Positions 1 through 5,963 of a stretch of 9,735 nt of DNA are shown piece after piece. The stretch spans positions 1 through 9,735 of the forward strand of contig WFOW01000173.1 in the NCBI GenBank assembly GCA_015487895.1, given 5' to 3'. The stretch's first letter is position 1. Every line of letters starts with the position of its first letter. The notes beneath the pieces are model-generated. The model was not told the origin of the DNA, did not search any database, and saw only the letters and a list, made by a program, of their open reading frames with translations. The position numbers were made by a program, and so were the translations under genes. Origin of the DNA: Gammaproteobacteria bacterium. Its GTDB lineage: Bacteria > Pseudomonadota > Gammaproteobacteria > S144-34.

Positions 1-901
1 AGCATAGACCATGCGCGCCGGGGCCGGGAGGACCGCCCGCCCGGCGGCCGCCGAGGTGCGCGGCGAGCAGCCGCACGCCCTCGACCAGCCGCGGGCCCGG
101 ACGGGCGATGAGCGCCGCCGGCAAGCGGATCCAGCGCGCCCGGCCGAGGCCCGCGGCCGCCGGGACGTCCGCCGGGCGCACGCTGTCGGGCGCCACCACG
201 ACCGGCGGCCGGCGCGCGGCCACGGCCTCGGGGTCGAGGCGCGCCACGTCCGTGCCGAGCCCGCCGAACAGGGGCCGGCCGCCGGCGAGGCGGACGGCGT
301 CGGCCATGAAGGTCCGCGGCCCCACGGTGAGGAGCGGGCGCGCCGAGACCAGCACCAGCACCGGCACCGGCCGCGCCGGCCGCCGCGCCGCCAGGCGGGC
401 GAGCGCCGCGCGCAGGCGCGCCGCCGCGCGCCGCCCGCCTTCCGCGCAGCCGACGAGGCGCCCCACGCCCTCGAGCTCGCGCGCGACGTCGGCCACGCGC
501 CGCGGGGCGCTCAGGTACACGGCCACCCCGAGCGCCTCGAGGCGCGCGCGCTGGCGCGGACGGAGCCCGCTCGCCCAGGCCACCGCGAGCTCCGCGCGCA
601 GCGCCACGATGCGCTCGAGGTCCACGCGGAAGGCGTCGCCCACCCGCGGCAGGCGCCGGGCCGCGGGCGGGTGGTCGCTCCAGGCGCTCACCCCGACCAC
701 GCGCGCGCCGCAGCCGGTGGCGAAGACGAGCTCGGTGGCGTGGGGGGCGAGCGTGACGACGCGGCGGGCGGGCTGCGGCAGCCGCACCGCCCGGCCGAGG
801 CCGTCGGTCGCCTCGACCCCGGCGGCGACCGCGGCGCCCGCCCCGCCGGCGGCCAGCGCCAGGGCGAGGAGCGCCGCGGCCGGCGCGCTCAGGCGGCGCA
901 C
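1..901 (-). CDS. btuF: Cobalamin ABC transporter substrate-binding protein, BtuF type (3' end beyond window)
   Basis: Periplasmic protein expected to bind vitamin B12 and deliver it to a BtuCD importer. I translated 300 codons from a GTG start at 901 to the window edge without a stop. Residues 1-27 form an Ala/Leu-rich signal peptide. Residues 32-285 follow the BtuF pattern: DGLGRAVRLP, RVVTLAPHATELVFATG (48-63), VVGVSAWSDHPP, then LERIVAL and LAVAW (W109, matching the tryptophan of E. coli BtuF 'VIAW'). The domain seems to end near residue 285, and a Gly/Pro-rich tail runs to the edge. No ATG or TTG precedes the GTG in frame; a GGAG lies only 2 bases upstream, so the start is not certain. 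The start overlaps the cobC stop by 13 bases, which suggests coupling. Another class III metal-chelate binding protein is possible, but the cobC neighbour favours cobalamin. Confidence 0.85.
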   Translation of the reverse strand, partial: MRRLSAPAAALLALALAAGGAGAAVAAGVEATDGLGRAVRLPQPARRVVTLAPHATELVFATGCGARVVGVSAWSDHPPAARRLPRVGDAFRVDLERIVALRAELAVAWASGLRPRQRARLEALGVAVYLSAPRRVADVARELEGVGRLVGCAEGGRRAAARLRAALARLAARRPARPVPVLVLVSARPLLTVGPRTFMADAVRLAGGRPLFGGLGTDVARLDPEAVAARRPPVVVAPDSVRPADVPAAAGLGRARWIRLPAALIARPGPRLVEGVRLLAAHLGGRRAGGPPGPGAHGLC

Positions 902-1506
902 GGCTCCAGCCCGTGCCAGAGCAGGCAGGGGCCGCGGTCGGGGTCCAGGCGCAGGCGCGTGAGCGCCGCGTAGCCGGCCATGACCCGGAAGGTGGCGGCC
1001 GGCGGCATGCCGAGCACGATGCCGAGCACGGCCCGGATGACCCCGGCGTGGGTGACCACGAGCACCGGCCCGCCGCCGTCGCGCGCCTCGGCCGCGGCCT
1101 CCGCCCAGGCCGCGCCCACGCGCGCGAGGAAGGCCTCCAGCGGCTCGGCGCCCGGGGGGCGGTGGCGCAGCGGATCGCGCCGGAAGGCGGCGAGCGCCTC
1201 CGGGAAACGCGCCGCCACCTCGGCGTGCGTCAGGCCCTCCCAGGCGCCGTAGCCCAGCTCCTCCAGGCGCGGGTCGATGCGCAGGGCGGTGCCGGTCTCG
1301 GCGGCGAGCGCCTCGGCGAAGGCCCGGCAGCGCGCGAGCGGGGAGCTGACGATCCGCGCCCATGGCCCGTGGGCGGCGGCCTGGGCCCGCATCTGCGCCC
1401 AGCCGCGCTCGCTCAGGGGATCGTCGGTGCGGCCGCGGTAGCGGCGCCCGCCCACGGGCTCGCCGTGGCGCAGGAGGTCGACCACCGGCCCCCGCTCCGC
1501 CGGCAC
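889..1506 (-). CDS. cobC: Histidine phosphatase, probable alpha-ribazole-5'-phosphate phosphatase
   Basis: Predicted 205-residue cytoplasmic phosphoglycerate-mutase-like phosphatase. CobC removes the phosphate from alpha-ribazole-5'-phosphate (or adenosylcobalamin-5'-phosphate) in nucleotide loop assembly. Visible catalytic signature: LLRHGEP with the nucleophilic H14, the CobC-like stretch RGRTDDPLSERGW (24-36), SSPLARCR with R59 (54-61), E82/E83 in LEELGYGAWEG, and VVTHAGVIRA with H153. I chose the GTG at 1506 because GAGAGG lies 7 bases upstream and the RHG motif sits near residue 13 as usual; further upstream the frame reads only Arg/Gly-rich shadow sequence. It begins 11 bases after the ampE stop and overlaps btuF, so it is an internal operon gene. 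Substrate specificity in this family is hard to read from sequence; CobC is preferred because btuF follows. Confidence 0.82.
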   Translation of the reverse strand: MPAERGPVVDLLRHGEPVGGRRYRGRTDDPLSERGWAQMRAQAAAHGPWARIVSSPLARCRAFAEALAAETGTALRIDPRLEELGYGAWEGLTHAEVAARFPEALAAFRRDPLRHRPPGAEPLEAFLARVGAAWAEAAAEARDGGGPVLVVTHAGVIRAVLGIVLGMPPAATFRVMAGYAALTRLRLDPDRGPCLLWHGLEPCAA

Positions 1507-1517
1507 CGGCGCGCCTC

Positions 1518-2363
1518 TCAGGCCGCGAGCCCCGCGAGCGTGAGCACGGCGATCAGGGTCACCCAGACGATCACCGTGCGCCAGACGAGGCCGAGGGCCG
1601 CGTCCACGGCCTCGGCCCCGTCCTCGGGCTCGAGGTCGAGCGCGGCCGCGCCGGCCTCGGCGAGGCGCGCGAGGTCGCCCGGCAGGTCCCCGCCGCGGCG
1701 CTCGCGCCAGGCGTGGACTGTCTCCTCGAAGTCGCCCGTGAGCGCGTACCCCGCGAGCGTGAGCCGCACTGGCACCCAGTCGAGGATCTCGCGCAGCGTC
1801 ACCGCCGCCTCGTGCATGCCGCCGCCCCACTCGCGCGCGGCCTCCGCGAGCAATACGGCGAGCCGGTAGAGCAGCGCGCCGGCCGGCCCCAGCAGCGCGA
1901 ACCAGAAGAGCACCCCGAAGACGCGCGTGACGGCCTCGGCGGTCACGGCCCGCGCTGCCGCGACGGGCCACCGCTCGGGCGGCTCTTCCGGCGCCCGCCC
2001 CGCGAGGGTCTCAAGCGCCGCGCGCGCGCGCTCGGTCTCGCCCGCCTCCCAGGCCGCGGCGAAGCGCCGCGCCTCGGCGTCGAGGTCGTGCGGGCCGAGG
2101 CAGTAGAGCAGCGCGAGGACGCCGAGGGCGAGCCCCCCGAGCCCCCACAGCAGCCCGCCGAGGGCGAGCTGCGCGAGCGCGAGCGCCGCCACCGGCGGGG
2201 CGAGCACCGCCAGGACGCCGGCGGGCCCGTCCCACACGCCGCCGCCGAGGCGCGCGCGCCACCAGCCGAGGTAGGCGGCGAACCAGCGCGGCTCGCGCAG
2301 GCGCTCCAGGTGGGCGAGGAGGCGCTCGAGCACGAGCGCGGCGATGACGGCGAGCAGCGTCAT
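1518..2363 (-). CDS. ampE: AmpE-like inner-membrane protein (CobD/CbiB-related)
   Basis: Predicted 281-residue membrane protein (E. coli AmpE is 284). Hydrophobic segments lie at about 2-18, 47-88 (two passes), 145-173 and 260-281. Family features include LERLLAHLERLREPRWF (12-28), LYCLGPHDLDAEARRF (86-101), VFGVLFWFALLGPAGALLYRL (148-168) and DWVPVRLTLAGYALTGDFEE (195-214). The ATG at 2363 overlaps the ampD stop as ATGA, the classic ampD-ampE arrangement. AmpE has been described as a membrane signalling modulator acting with AmpD in beta-lactamase induction, but its biochemical role is poorly defined. It is remotely related to the cobalamin enzyme CobD/CbiB, which matters here because the next two genes are cobalamin genes. 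I favour AmpE over CobD because of length and the ampD overlap. Confidence 0.85.
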   Translation of the reverse strand: MTLLAVIAALVLERLLAHLERLREPRWFAAYLGWWRARLGGGVWDGPAGVLAVLAPPVAALALAQLALGGLLWGLGGLALGVLALLYCLGPHDLDAEARRFAAAWEAGETERARAALETLAGRAPEEPPERWPVAAARAVTAEAVTRVFGVLFWFALLGPAGALLYRLAVLLAEAAREWGGGMHEAAVTLREILDWVPVRLTLAGYALTGDFEETVHAWRERRGGDLPGDLARLAEAGAAALDLEPEDGAEAVDAALGLVWRTVIVWVTLIAVLTLAGLAA

Positions 2364-2971
2364 GGCGGCACAGTTTCGGGGCTCGCCCCGAGCCGCGCAA
2401 GCGCGGCCCCGAGCCGCGCCCAGTCGAAGGCCGGCCCCGGATCGGTCTTGCGTCCCGGCGCCACGTGGCAGTGGCCGACGACGCGCCGCGGCGTGATGGC
2501 CGGGTAGGCACGCATGAGGGCGGCGAGGAGCGCGGCGAGCGTCTCGTACTGGCGCGGCGCGTAGGGCACGTCGTCGGCGCCCTCGAGCTCGACGCCGACG
2601 GCGTAGTCGTTGCACCGCGGCCGGCCCTCCAGGCTCGAGACGCCGGCGTGCCAGGCGCGCTCCGTGAAGGGCACGTACTGCGTGAGGCTGCCGTCGCGCC
2701 GCACCAGCACGTGGGCCGAGACCCGCAGCCCCGCGAGATCGCGGAAGCTCGGATGCGCCGCGGGGTCGAGCGTGCCGGCGAAGAGCGCGTCGATCCACGG
2801 GCCGCCGAAGCGGCCCGGCGGCAGGCTGATGCCGTGGACGATCACGGCGTCGATCACGGCGCCCGGCGGGCGCGCGTCGCGGTGCGGCGAGGGCACGCGC
2901 CGCACGCCGGCGAGCCAGCCGTCGGCGCCCACGGCGAGCCGCCGCACGCCCGCGTCCCCGTGCCCGTCCAT
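2360..2971 (-). CDS. ampD: 1,6-anhydro-N-acetylmuramyl-L-alanine amidase AmpD
   Basis: Cytoplasmic zinc amidase that cleaves the stem peptide from anhydro-muropeptides during peptidoglycan recycling and so lowers the inducer level seen by AmpR-type regulators. Predicted 203 residues. Zinc ligands by alignment with AmpD: H46 (VIVHGISLPPG), H167 (GHCHVAPGRK) and D177 (KTDPGPAFDW); the catalytic glutamate is E128 (VGVELEG), and K175 matches the conserved lysine. Other family blocks: GGPWIDALF (56-64), LRVSAHVLVRRDG (82-94), RAWHAGVSS (105-113) and RCNDY (119-123). The ATG at 2971 puts WLAGVRRVPSPH at residues 19-30, slightly longer than E. coli; only a weak AGGG precedes it. The frame is open further upstream to 3052 but that part has no AmpD similarity. 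Residue 169 is His where enterobacterial AmpD has Asp (GHCD). First gene of the minus-strand run. Confidence 0.95.
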   Translation of the reverse strand: MDGHGDAGVRRLAVGADGWLAGVRRVPSPHRDARPPGAVIDAVIVHGISLPPGRFGGPWIDALFAGTLDPAAHPSFRDLAGLRVSAHVLVRRDGSLTQYVPFTERAWHAGVSSLEGRPRCNDYAVGVELEGADDVPYAPRQYETLAALLAALMRAYPAITPRRVVGHCHVAPGRKTDPGPAFDWARLGAALARLGASPETVPP

Positions 2972-3036
2972 GGCACACAACCCTAACCCAGCCGCAGGGT
3001 GCGGGCGAGCCGCGTGCGGGGCGCGGCGGCGCGCAC

Positions 3037-3042
3037 TACAAT
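3037..3042 (+). promoter_or_regulatory. Possible -10 hexamer TACAAT for the SH3-domain gene
   Basis: TACAAT matches the sigma-70 -10 consensus at five of six positions and stands out in GC-rich DNA. Transcription from it would start near 3049, about 18 bases before the AGGGAG at 3067-3072. No good -35 is visible about 17 bases upstream, so this is a weak call. Confidence 0.35.
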
Positions 3043-3066
3043 GCCCGCTCATCCCACACCGGGCAC

Positions 3067-3072
3067 AGGGAG
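3067..3072 (+). promoter_or_regulatory. Probable original Shine-Dalgarno of the SH3-domain gene, now displaced
   Basis: AGGGAG, followed by CCGGGA. The same GAGCCGGGA recurs at the real start codon (3236-3244). If the DNA between the two copies is removed, AGGGAG lies 5 bases before the ATG, an ideal position. In the present sequence it is about 170 bases from the start and cannot serve it. Confidence 0.4.
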
Positions 3073-3078
3073 CCGGGA
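3070..3078 (+). repeat. Left copy of 9-bp direct repeat (candidate target-site duplication)
   Basis: GAGCCGGGA, identical to 3236-3244. The match is exactly 9 bp: the flanking bases differ on both sides (g3069 versus c3235, g3079 versus t3245). The two copies bracket the hairpin-rich block 3079-3235. Two copies of a GC-rich 9-mer could also arise by chance. Confidence 0.5.
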
Positions 3079-3104
3079 GCCCTGAAAGATTCGATTTTCA
3101 GGGC
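3079..3104. repeat. Perfect inverted repeat, 9-bp stem
   Basis: GCCCTGAAA pairs with TTTCAGGGC across the 8-base loop GATTCGAT; an A-T pair extends the stem outward (3078/3105). It forms the left end of the candidate element. No T-run follows on either strand, so it is not a standard intrinsic terminator. Confidence 0.8.
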
Positions 3105-3107
3105 TTC

Positions 3108-3131
3108 CCCGCGGCCAGGGACGGCCGCGGG
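3108..3131. repeat. Perfect inverted repeat, 9-bp GC stem
   Basis: CCCGCGGCC pairs with GGCCGCGGG across the 6-base loop AGGGAC. It starts three bases after the previous hairpin, so two strong stem-loops stand side by side. It has no counterpart at the second repeat copy. Confidence 0.8.
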
Positions 3132-3136
3132 ACGGT

Positions 3137-3239
3137 CCATGCACATGGAAGTGCATGACGATACCGGGAAAACCGAAATGGTCGCGAAGCGCTTTAGCGC
3201 CGATCGATCCGCGCAGCGGATCGATCAGAGTTTTCGAGC
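3137..3239 (+). repeat. Dispersed intergenic repeat, copy A
   Basis: 103 bases that align with the reverse complement of 5847-5950 over the full length, with 17 substitutions (mostly transitions) and one single-base indel, about 83 % identity. It begins CCATGCACATGG and ends with the 11-bp hairpin followed by AGAGTTTTC. It lies directly upstream of the SH3-domain gene in the same orientation. It includes a minor 7-bp stem, CATGCAC with GTGCATG (3138-3157), which carries one mismatch in copy B. Confidence 0.88.
3202..3226. repeat. 11-bp hairpin at the 3' end of repeat copy A
   Basis: GATCGATCCGC pairs perfectly with GCGGATCGATC across the triloop GCA. The fifth pair is G-C here and A-T in copy B, a compensating change. 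The stem holds four GATC sites in 25 bases. AGAGTTTTC follows; the T-run is separated from the stem by four bases, so a terminator role is doubtful. The hairpin ends 17 bases before the SH3 gene start. Confidence 0.85.
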
Positions 3240-3244
3240 CGGGA
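3236..3244 (+). repeat. Right copy of 9-bp direct repeat, overlapping the SH3 gene start codon
   Basis: GAGCCGGGA; its last base is the A of the ATG at 3244. In the present sequence its GAG (3236-3238), 5 bases before the ATG, is the only Shine-Dalgarno-like motif left, weaker than the AGGGAG of the left copy. Confidence 0.5.
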
Positions 3245-3936
3245 TGAAAGGAGCGCTGCTCGCGCTGGCCCTCGCCGCGCTCGCCGCCCCGCCGCTCGCG
3301 GCCCAGGAGGCCGCCGGCGGCGCCGGCGAGGTGCGCTACGTGACCGACCGCCTCTCCATCACCCTGCGCGCCGGGAAGGGCACGGGCTTCCGCATCCTGC
3401 GCATGCTCCCCAGCGGCGCGCGCGTGACCGTGCTCGAGACCGATCCCGAGAGCGGCTGGTCGCGCGTGCGCCTCGAGAGCGGCCTCGAGGGCTGGGTGCT
3501 GACGCGCTACCTGATGCGCGAGCCCTCGGCGCGCGAGCGGCTCGCGCGCGCCGAGGCGCAGGCCGCGAAGGCGCGCGAGCGCGCCGCCGCGCTGGAGGCC
3601 GAGGTGCGCAGGCTGAAGGCCGAGCGCGACGCGGCGCGCCGCGAGGCCGCCGCCCAGCGCGCCCGCGCCGAGAAGGCCGAGCGCGAGCTCGCGCGCATCC
3701 GCAGGCTCTCGGCCGAGTCGCTGCGGCTCGCCGAGTCCCACGAGCGCATGCGCCGCCAGGTGCTCGACCTCGAGCGCGAGCTGCGGCTCGCGCGCGAGGA
3801 GAACGACGCCCTGCGCGACCGCACCGCGCGCGACTGGTTCATGGCCGGCGCCGGCGTGCTCCTCGCCGGGATCGTGGTCGGGCTGGTGCTGCCGCGCATC
3901 CGCTGGCGCCGCCGCTCCTCCTGGGACAGCTTCTGA
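3244..3936 (+). CDS. ygiM: SH3 domain protein with coiled coil and C-terminal membrane anchor (YgiM family)
   Basis: Predicted 230-residue envelope protein of the TIGR04211/YgiM type; its function is not established in general, and bacterial SH3 domains often bind peptidoglycan or peptides. Residues 1-20 are a signal peptide (MKGALLALALAALAAPPLAA). An SH3b domain spans about 30-90 (EVRYVTDRLSITLRAGKG, then GWSRVRLESGLEGWVLTRYL). A long Arg/Glu/Ala-rich coiled coil covers about 95-195. DWFMAGAGVLLAGIVVGLVLP (197-217) is a membrane segment, with a basic tail RIRWRRRSSWDSF. This order matches YgiM. The frame stays open 35 codons upstream to an ATG at 3139, but those codons lie inside the dispersed repeat, so I chose 3244, where the signal peptide begins. 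Convergent with ilvD. Confidence 0.88.
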   Translation: MKGALLALALAALAAPPLAAQEAAGGAGEVRYVTDRLSITLRAGKGTGFRILRMLPSGARVTVLETDPESGWSRVRLESGLEGWVLTRYLMREPSARERLARAEAQAAKARERAAALEAEVRRLKAERDAARREAAAQRARAEKAERELARIRRLSAESLRLAESHERMRRQVLDLERELRLAREENDALRDRTARDWFMAGAGVLLAGIVVGLVLPRIRWRRRSSWDSF

Positions 3937-3947
3937 CCGGAGGTCAG
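3933..3947. terminator. Small hairpin between convergent genes, possible weak terminator
   Basis: CTGACC pairs with GGTCAG around GGA; the stem contains the TGA stop of the SH3-domain gene. It lies in the 39-base gap between convergent genes, but no T-run follows on either strand, so it does not meet the usual intrinsic terminator pattern. Confidence 0.25.
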
Positions 3948-3975
3948 GGGCCGGACGTCGGCTGCCGCAGGTCTC

Positions 3976-5817
3976 CTACCGGACCACGCGCACGGCGCCG
4001 CGGGCGGCGGAGGTGGCGAAGGCCGCATAGGCGCGCAGGGCCTCCGAGACCTCGCGCGCGCGCGCCGCAGGCCGCCAGGCCTTCTCGCCGCGCGCCTCCA
4101 TCGCCGCGCGCCGGCGCGCGAGCTCGTCCTCGTCCACCAGCAGCTCGATGGAGCGGTGCGGGATGTCGATGCGGATGCGGTCGCCCTCCTCGACGAGGGC
4201 GATGTTGCCGCCCTCGGCGGCCTCGGGCGAGACGTGGCCGATGGACAGCCCCGAGGTCCCGCCCGAGAAGCGCCCGTCCGTGACGAGGGCGCACACCTTC
4301 CCGAGCCCCTTGGACTTGAGGTAGCTCGTGGGGTAGAGCATCTCCTGCATCCCGGGGCCGCCGCGCGGGCCCTCGTAGCGGATGATCACGACGTCGCCGG
4401 GGCGGATGCGGTCGCCGAGGATGGCCTCCACCGCCTCCTCCTGGCTCTCGAAGATGCGCGCCGGGCCCTCGAAGACCAGGATCGAGGGATCCACGCCCGC
4501 GGTCTTGACGATGCAGCCGTCGGGGGCGAGGTTGCCGTAGAGCACGGCGAGCCCGCCGTCGCGGCTGTAGGCGTGCTCGACGTCGCGGATGCAGCCGCGC
4601 GCGCGGTCGAGGTCGAGCTCGGGCCAGCGCGCGTCCTGGCTGAAGGCCACCTGCGTCGGCACGCCGCCCGGCGCGGCGAGGTAGCGCATGCGCGCCTCCT
4701 CGGCCCCGGACCGCACCACGTCCCAGCGGTCGAGGGCCTCGCCCAGCGTGCGGCTGTGCACGGTGGGGACCTCGCGGTGGACGAGCCCGGCGCGGTCGAG
4801 CTCGCCGAGGATGCCGATGACGCCGCCCGCGCGGTGCACGTCCTCGATGTGGTAGTCCTGCGTCGCAGGCGCTACCTTGCACAGGTGCGGCACCTTGCGC
4901 GAGAGGCGGTCGATGTCGGCCATGGTGAAGTCCACACCCGCCTCGTGCGCCGCGGCGAGCAGGTGCAGCACCGTGTTGGTCGAGCCGCCCATGGCGATGT
5001 CGAGGCTCATGGCGTTCTCGAAGGCCTCGAAGGTGGCGATGCCGCGCGGCAGCGCCGTCGGGTCCTCATCCTCGTACCAGCGGCGCGTGAGCTCGACGAT
5101 CAGGCGCCCTGCCTCCTCGAACAGGCGCCGGCGGTCGGCGTGGGTGGCGAGCAGCGTGCCGTTGCCGGGCAGCGCCAGCCCCAGGGCCTCGAGCAGGCAG
5201 TTCATCGAGTTGGCCGTGAACATGCCCGAGCAGGAGCCGCAGGTGGGGCAGGCCGAGCGCTCGTAGCGCGCCACCTCCTCGTCGCTCGCCTCGGGGTCGG
5301 CGGCGATCACCATGGCGTCGACGAGGTCGAGGTGCAGCTCGCCGCCCTCGCCGCGCCGCACCTTGCCCGCCTCCATGGGCCCGCCCGAGACGAACACCGT
5401 CGGGATGTTGAGCCGCAGCGCCGCCATCAGCATCCCCGGGGTGATCTTGTCGCAGTTGGAGATGCACACCAGCGCGTCGGCGCAGTGGGCGTTGACCATG
5501 TACTCGACGCTGTCGGCGATGAGGTCGCGCGAGGGCAGCGAGTAGAGCATGCCCCCGTGGCCCATGGCGATGCCGTCGTCGATGGCGATGGTGTGGAACT
5601 CGCGCGGCACGCCGCCGGCCCTGCGCACCTCCTCGGCGACGATGCGGCCCACGTCGCGCAGGTGCACGTGCCCCGGCACGAACTCCGTGAAGGAGTTGGC
5701 GATGGCGACGATGGGCTTGTCGAAGTCCTCGTCGCGCAGGCCCGTGGCGCGCCACAGGGCGCGCGCGCCGGCCATGTTGCGGCCGCGGGTGGTGGTCCAG
5801 GAGCGGTAGGCGGGCAT
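3976..5817 (-). CDS. ilvD: Dihydroxy-acid dehydratase IlvD
   Basis: Iron-sulfur enzyme of branched-chain amino acid synthesis that dehydrates 2,3-dihydroxy-isovalerate and 2,3-dihydroxy-3-methylvalerate to the 2-oxo acids feeding valine, leucine and isoleucine. Predicted 613 residues (E. coli 616). Motifs: [14 protein letters not shown] (78-91, D80/D81), [13 protein letters not shown] (118-130) with cluster ligand C122 and the presumed carbamylated K124, and [16 protein letters not shown] (190-205) with C196. Residue 49 is Gly (FVPGH), where [2Fe-2S] members have a third cysteine, so this looks like the oxygen-sensitive [4Fe-4S] E. coli type; that class call is inference. The ATG at 5817 has GGGGAGG about 5 bases upstream; the frame is open much further upstream, but that is antisense to argE. 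Repeat copy B lies in its leader. Confidence 0.97.
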   Translation of the reverse strand: MPAYRSWTTTRGRNMAGARALWRATGLRDEDFDKPIVAIANSFTEFVPGHVHLRDVGRIVAEEVRRAGGVPREFHTIAIDDGIAMGHGGMLYSLPSRDLIADSVEYMVNAHCADALVCISNCDKITPGMLMAALRLNIPTVFVSGGPMEAGKVRRGEGGELHLDLVDAMVIAADPEASDEEVARYERSACPTCGSCSGMFTANSMNCLLEALGLALPGNGTLLATHADRRRLFEEAGRLIVELTRRWYEDEDPTALPRGIATFEAFENAMSLDIAMGGSTNTVLHLLAAAHEAGVDFTMADIDRLSRKVPHLCKVAPATQDYHIEDVHRAGGVIGILGELDRAGLVHREVPTVHSRTLGEALDRWDVVRSGAEEARMRYLAAPGGVPTQVAFSQDARWPELDLDRARGCIRDVEHAYSRDGGLAVLYGNLAPDGCIVKTAGVDPSILVFEGPARIFESQEEAVEAILGDRIRPGDVVIIRYEGPRGGPGMQEMLYPTSYLKSKGLGKVCALVTDGRFSGGTSGLSIGHVSPEAAEGGNIALVEEGDRIRIDIPHRSIELLVDEDELARRRAAMEARGEKAWRPAARAREVSEALRAYAAFATSAARGAVRVVR

Positions 5818-5846
5818 CTCGGCCTCCCCGGCGCTGCGTAGAAAAA

Positions 5847-5950
5847 GCTTGGAAACTCTGATCAATCCGCTACGCGGATTGATCAGCGCTAAGGTGCTTC
5901 GCGGCCGTTTCGATTTTTCCCTGTGTCGCCATGCACGTCCTTGTGTATGG
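5847..5950 (-). repeat. Dispersed intergenic repeat, copy B
   Basis: 104 bases; read on the minus strand it aligns end to end with 3137-3239 (17 substitutions, one extra A in an A-run). It is co-oriented with ilvD; its terminal hairpin ends 42 bases before the ilvD start. Similarity stops at its upstream end, so the two left-hand hairpins of copy A are absent. No flanking direct repeat was found. A 20-codon ORF inside it (minus strand, start 5932) ends in the hairpin loop, but the indel destroys that frame in copy A, so it is not a conserved peptide. Confidence 0.88.
5860..5884. repeat. 11-bp hairpin at the 3' end of repeat copy B
   Basis: GATCAATCCGC pairs perfectly with GCGGATTGATC across a three-base loop. 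It is the counterpart of 3202-3226; one arm changed G to A and the other C to T, keeping all 11 pairs. In minus orientation AGAGTTTCC follows, as in copy A. Confidence 0.85.
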
Positions 5951-5963
5951 GCCGGCGCGATCC

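Larger units (their letters stand above)
3079..3235 (+). mobile_element. Candidate MITE-like non-autonomous element, hairpin-rich, 157 bp
   Basis: A 157-bp block bounded by the 9-bp direct repeats. It contains four perfect inverted repeats: 3079-3104, 3108-3131, 3138-3157 and 3202-3226. It has no coding signature and is less GC-rich than its surroundings. Its 3' two-thirds (3137-3235) recurs in inverted orientation at 5847-5950. Classical terminal inverted repeats are not visible: the left end starts GCCCTGAAAG, while the complement of the right end starts GAAAACTCTG. This could be a MITE, a REP/BIME-like palindromic unit or another dispersed intergenic repeat. The outer limits rest on the direct repeat alone, because the second copy does not match the left 58 bases. 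Confidence 0.5.

Noticed and set aside
1..12. Minus-strand ATG at 10-12 as the start of a btuC permease gene
   Set aside because: Only four codons are visible and there is no Shine-Dalgarno; it cannot be supported from this window.
11..973. Long plus-strand frames over the btuF and cobC region
   Set aside because: Arg/Ala/Pro-rich translations with no motifs, antisense to genes with clear BtuF and CobC signatures.
2972..2990. TTAGGGTTG stretch upstream of ampD as a promoter
   Set aside because: Only a poor match to a -10 and no -35; it would leave almost no leader.
3202..3234. Hairpin of copy A as a rho-independent terminator
   Set aside because: The T-run is short and separated from the stem by AGAG, and the hairpin lies just before a start codon rather than after a gene.
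4156..5841. 561-codon plus-strand frame antisense to ilvD
   Set aside because: Composition (His/Val/Asp/Gly-rich, no domains) is typical of a frame complementary to a GC-rich gene; IlvD is certain on the other strand.
5870..5932. Short minus-strand ORF in repeat copy B as a leader peptide for ilvD attenuation
   Set aside because: It is not enriched in Ile, Val or Leu codons, and the single-base indel in copy A destroys the frame, so it is not a conserved peptide.
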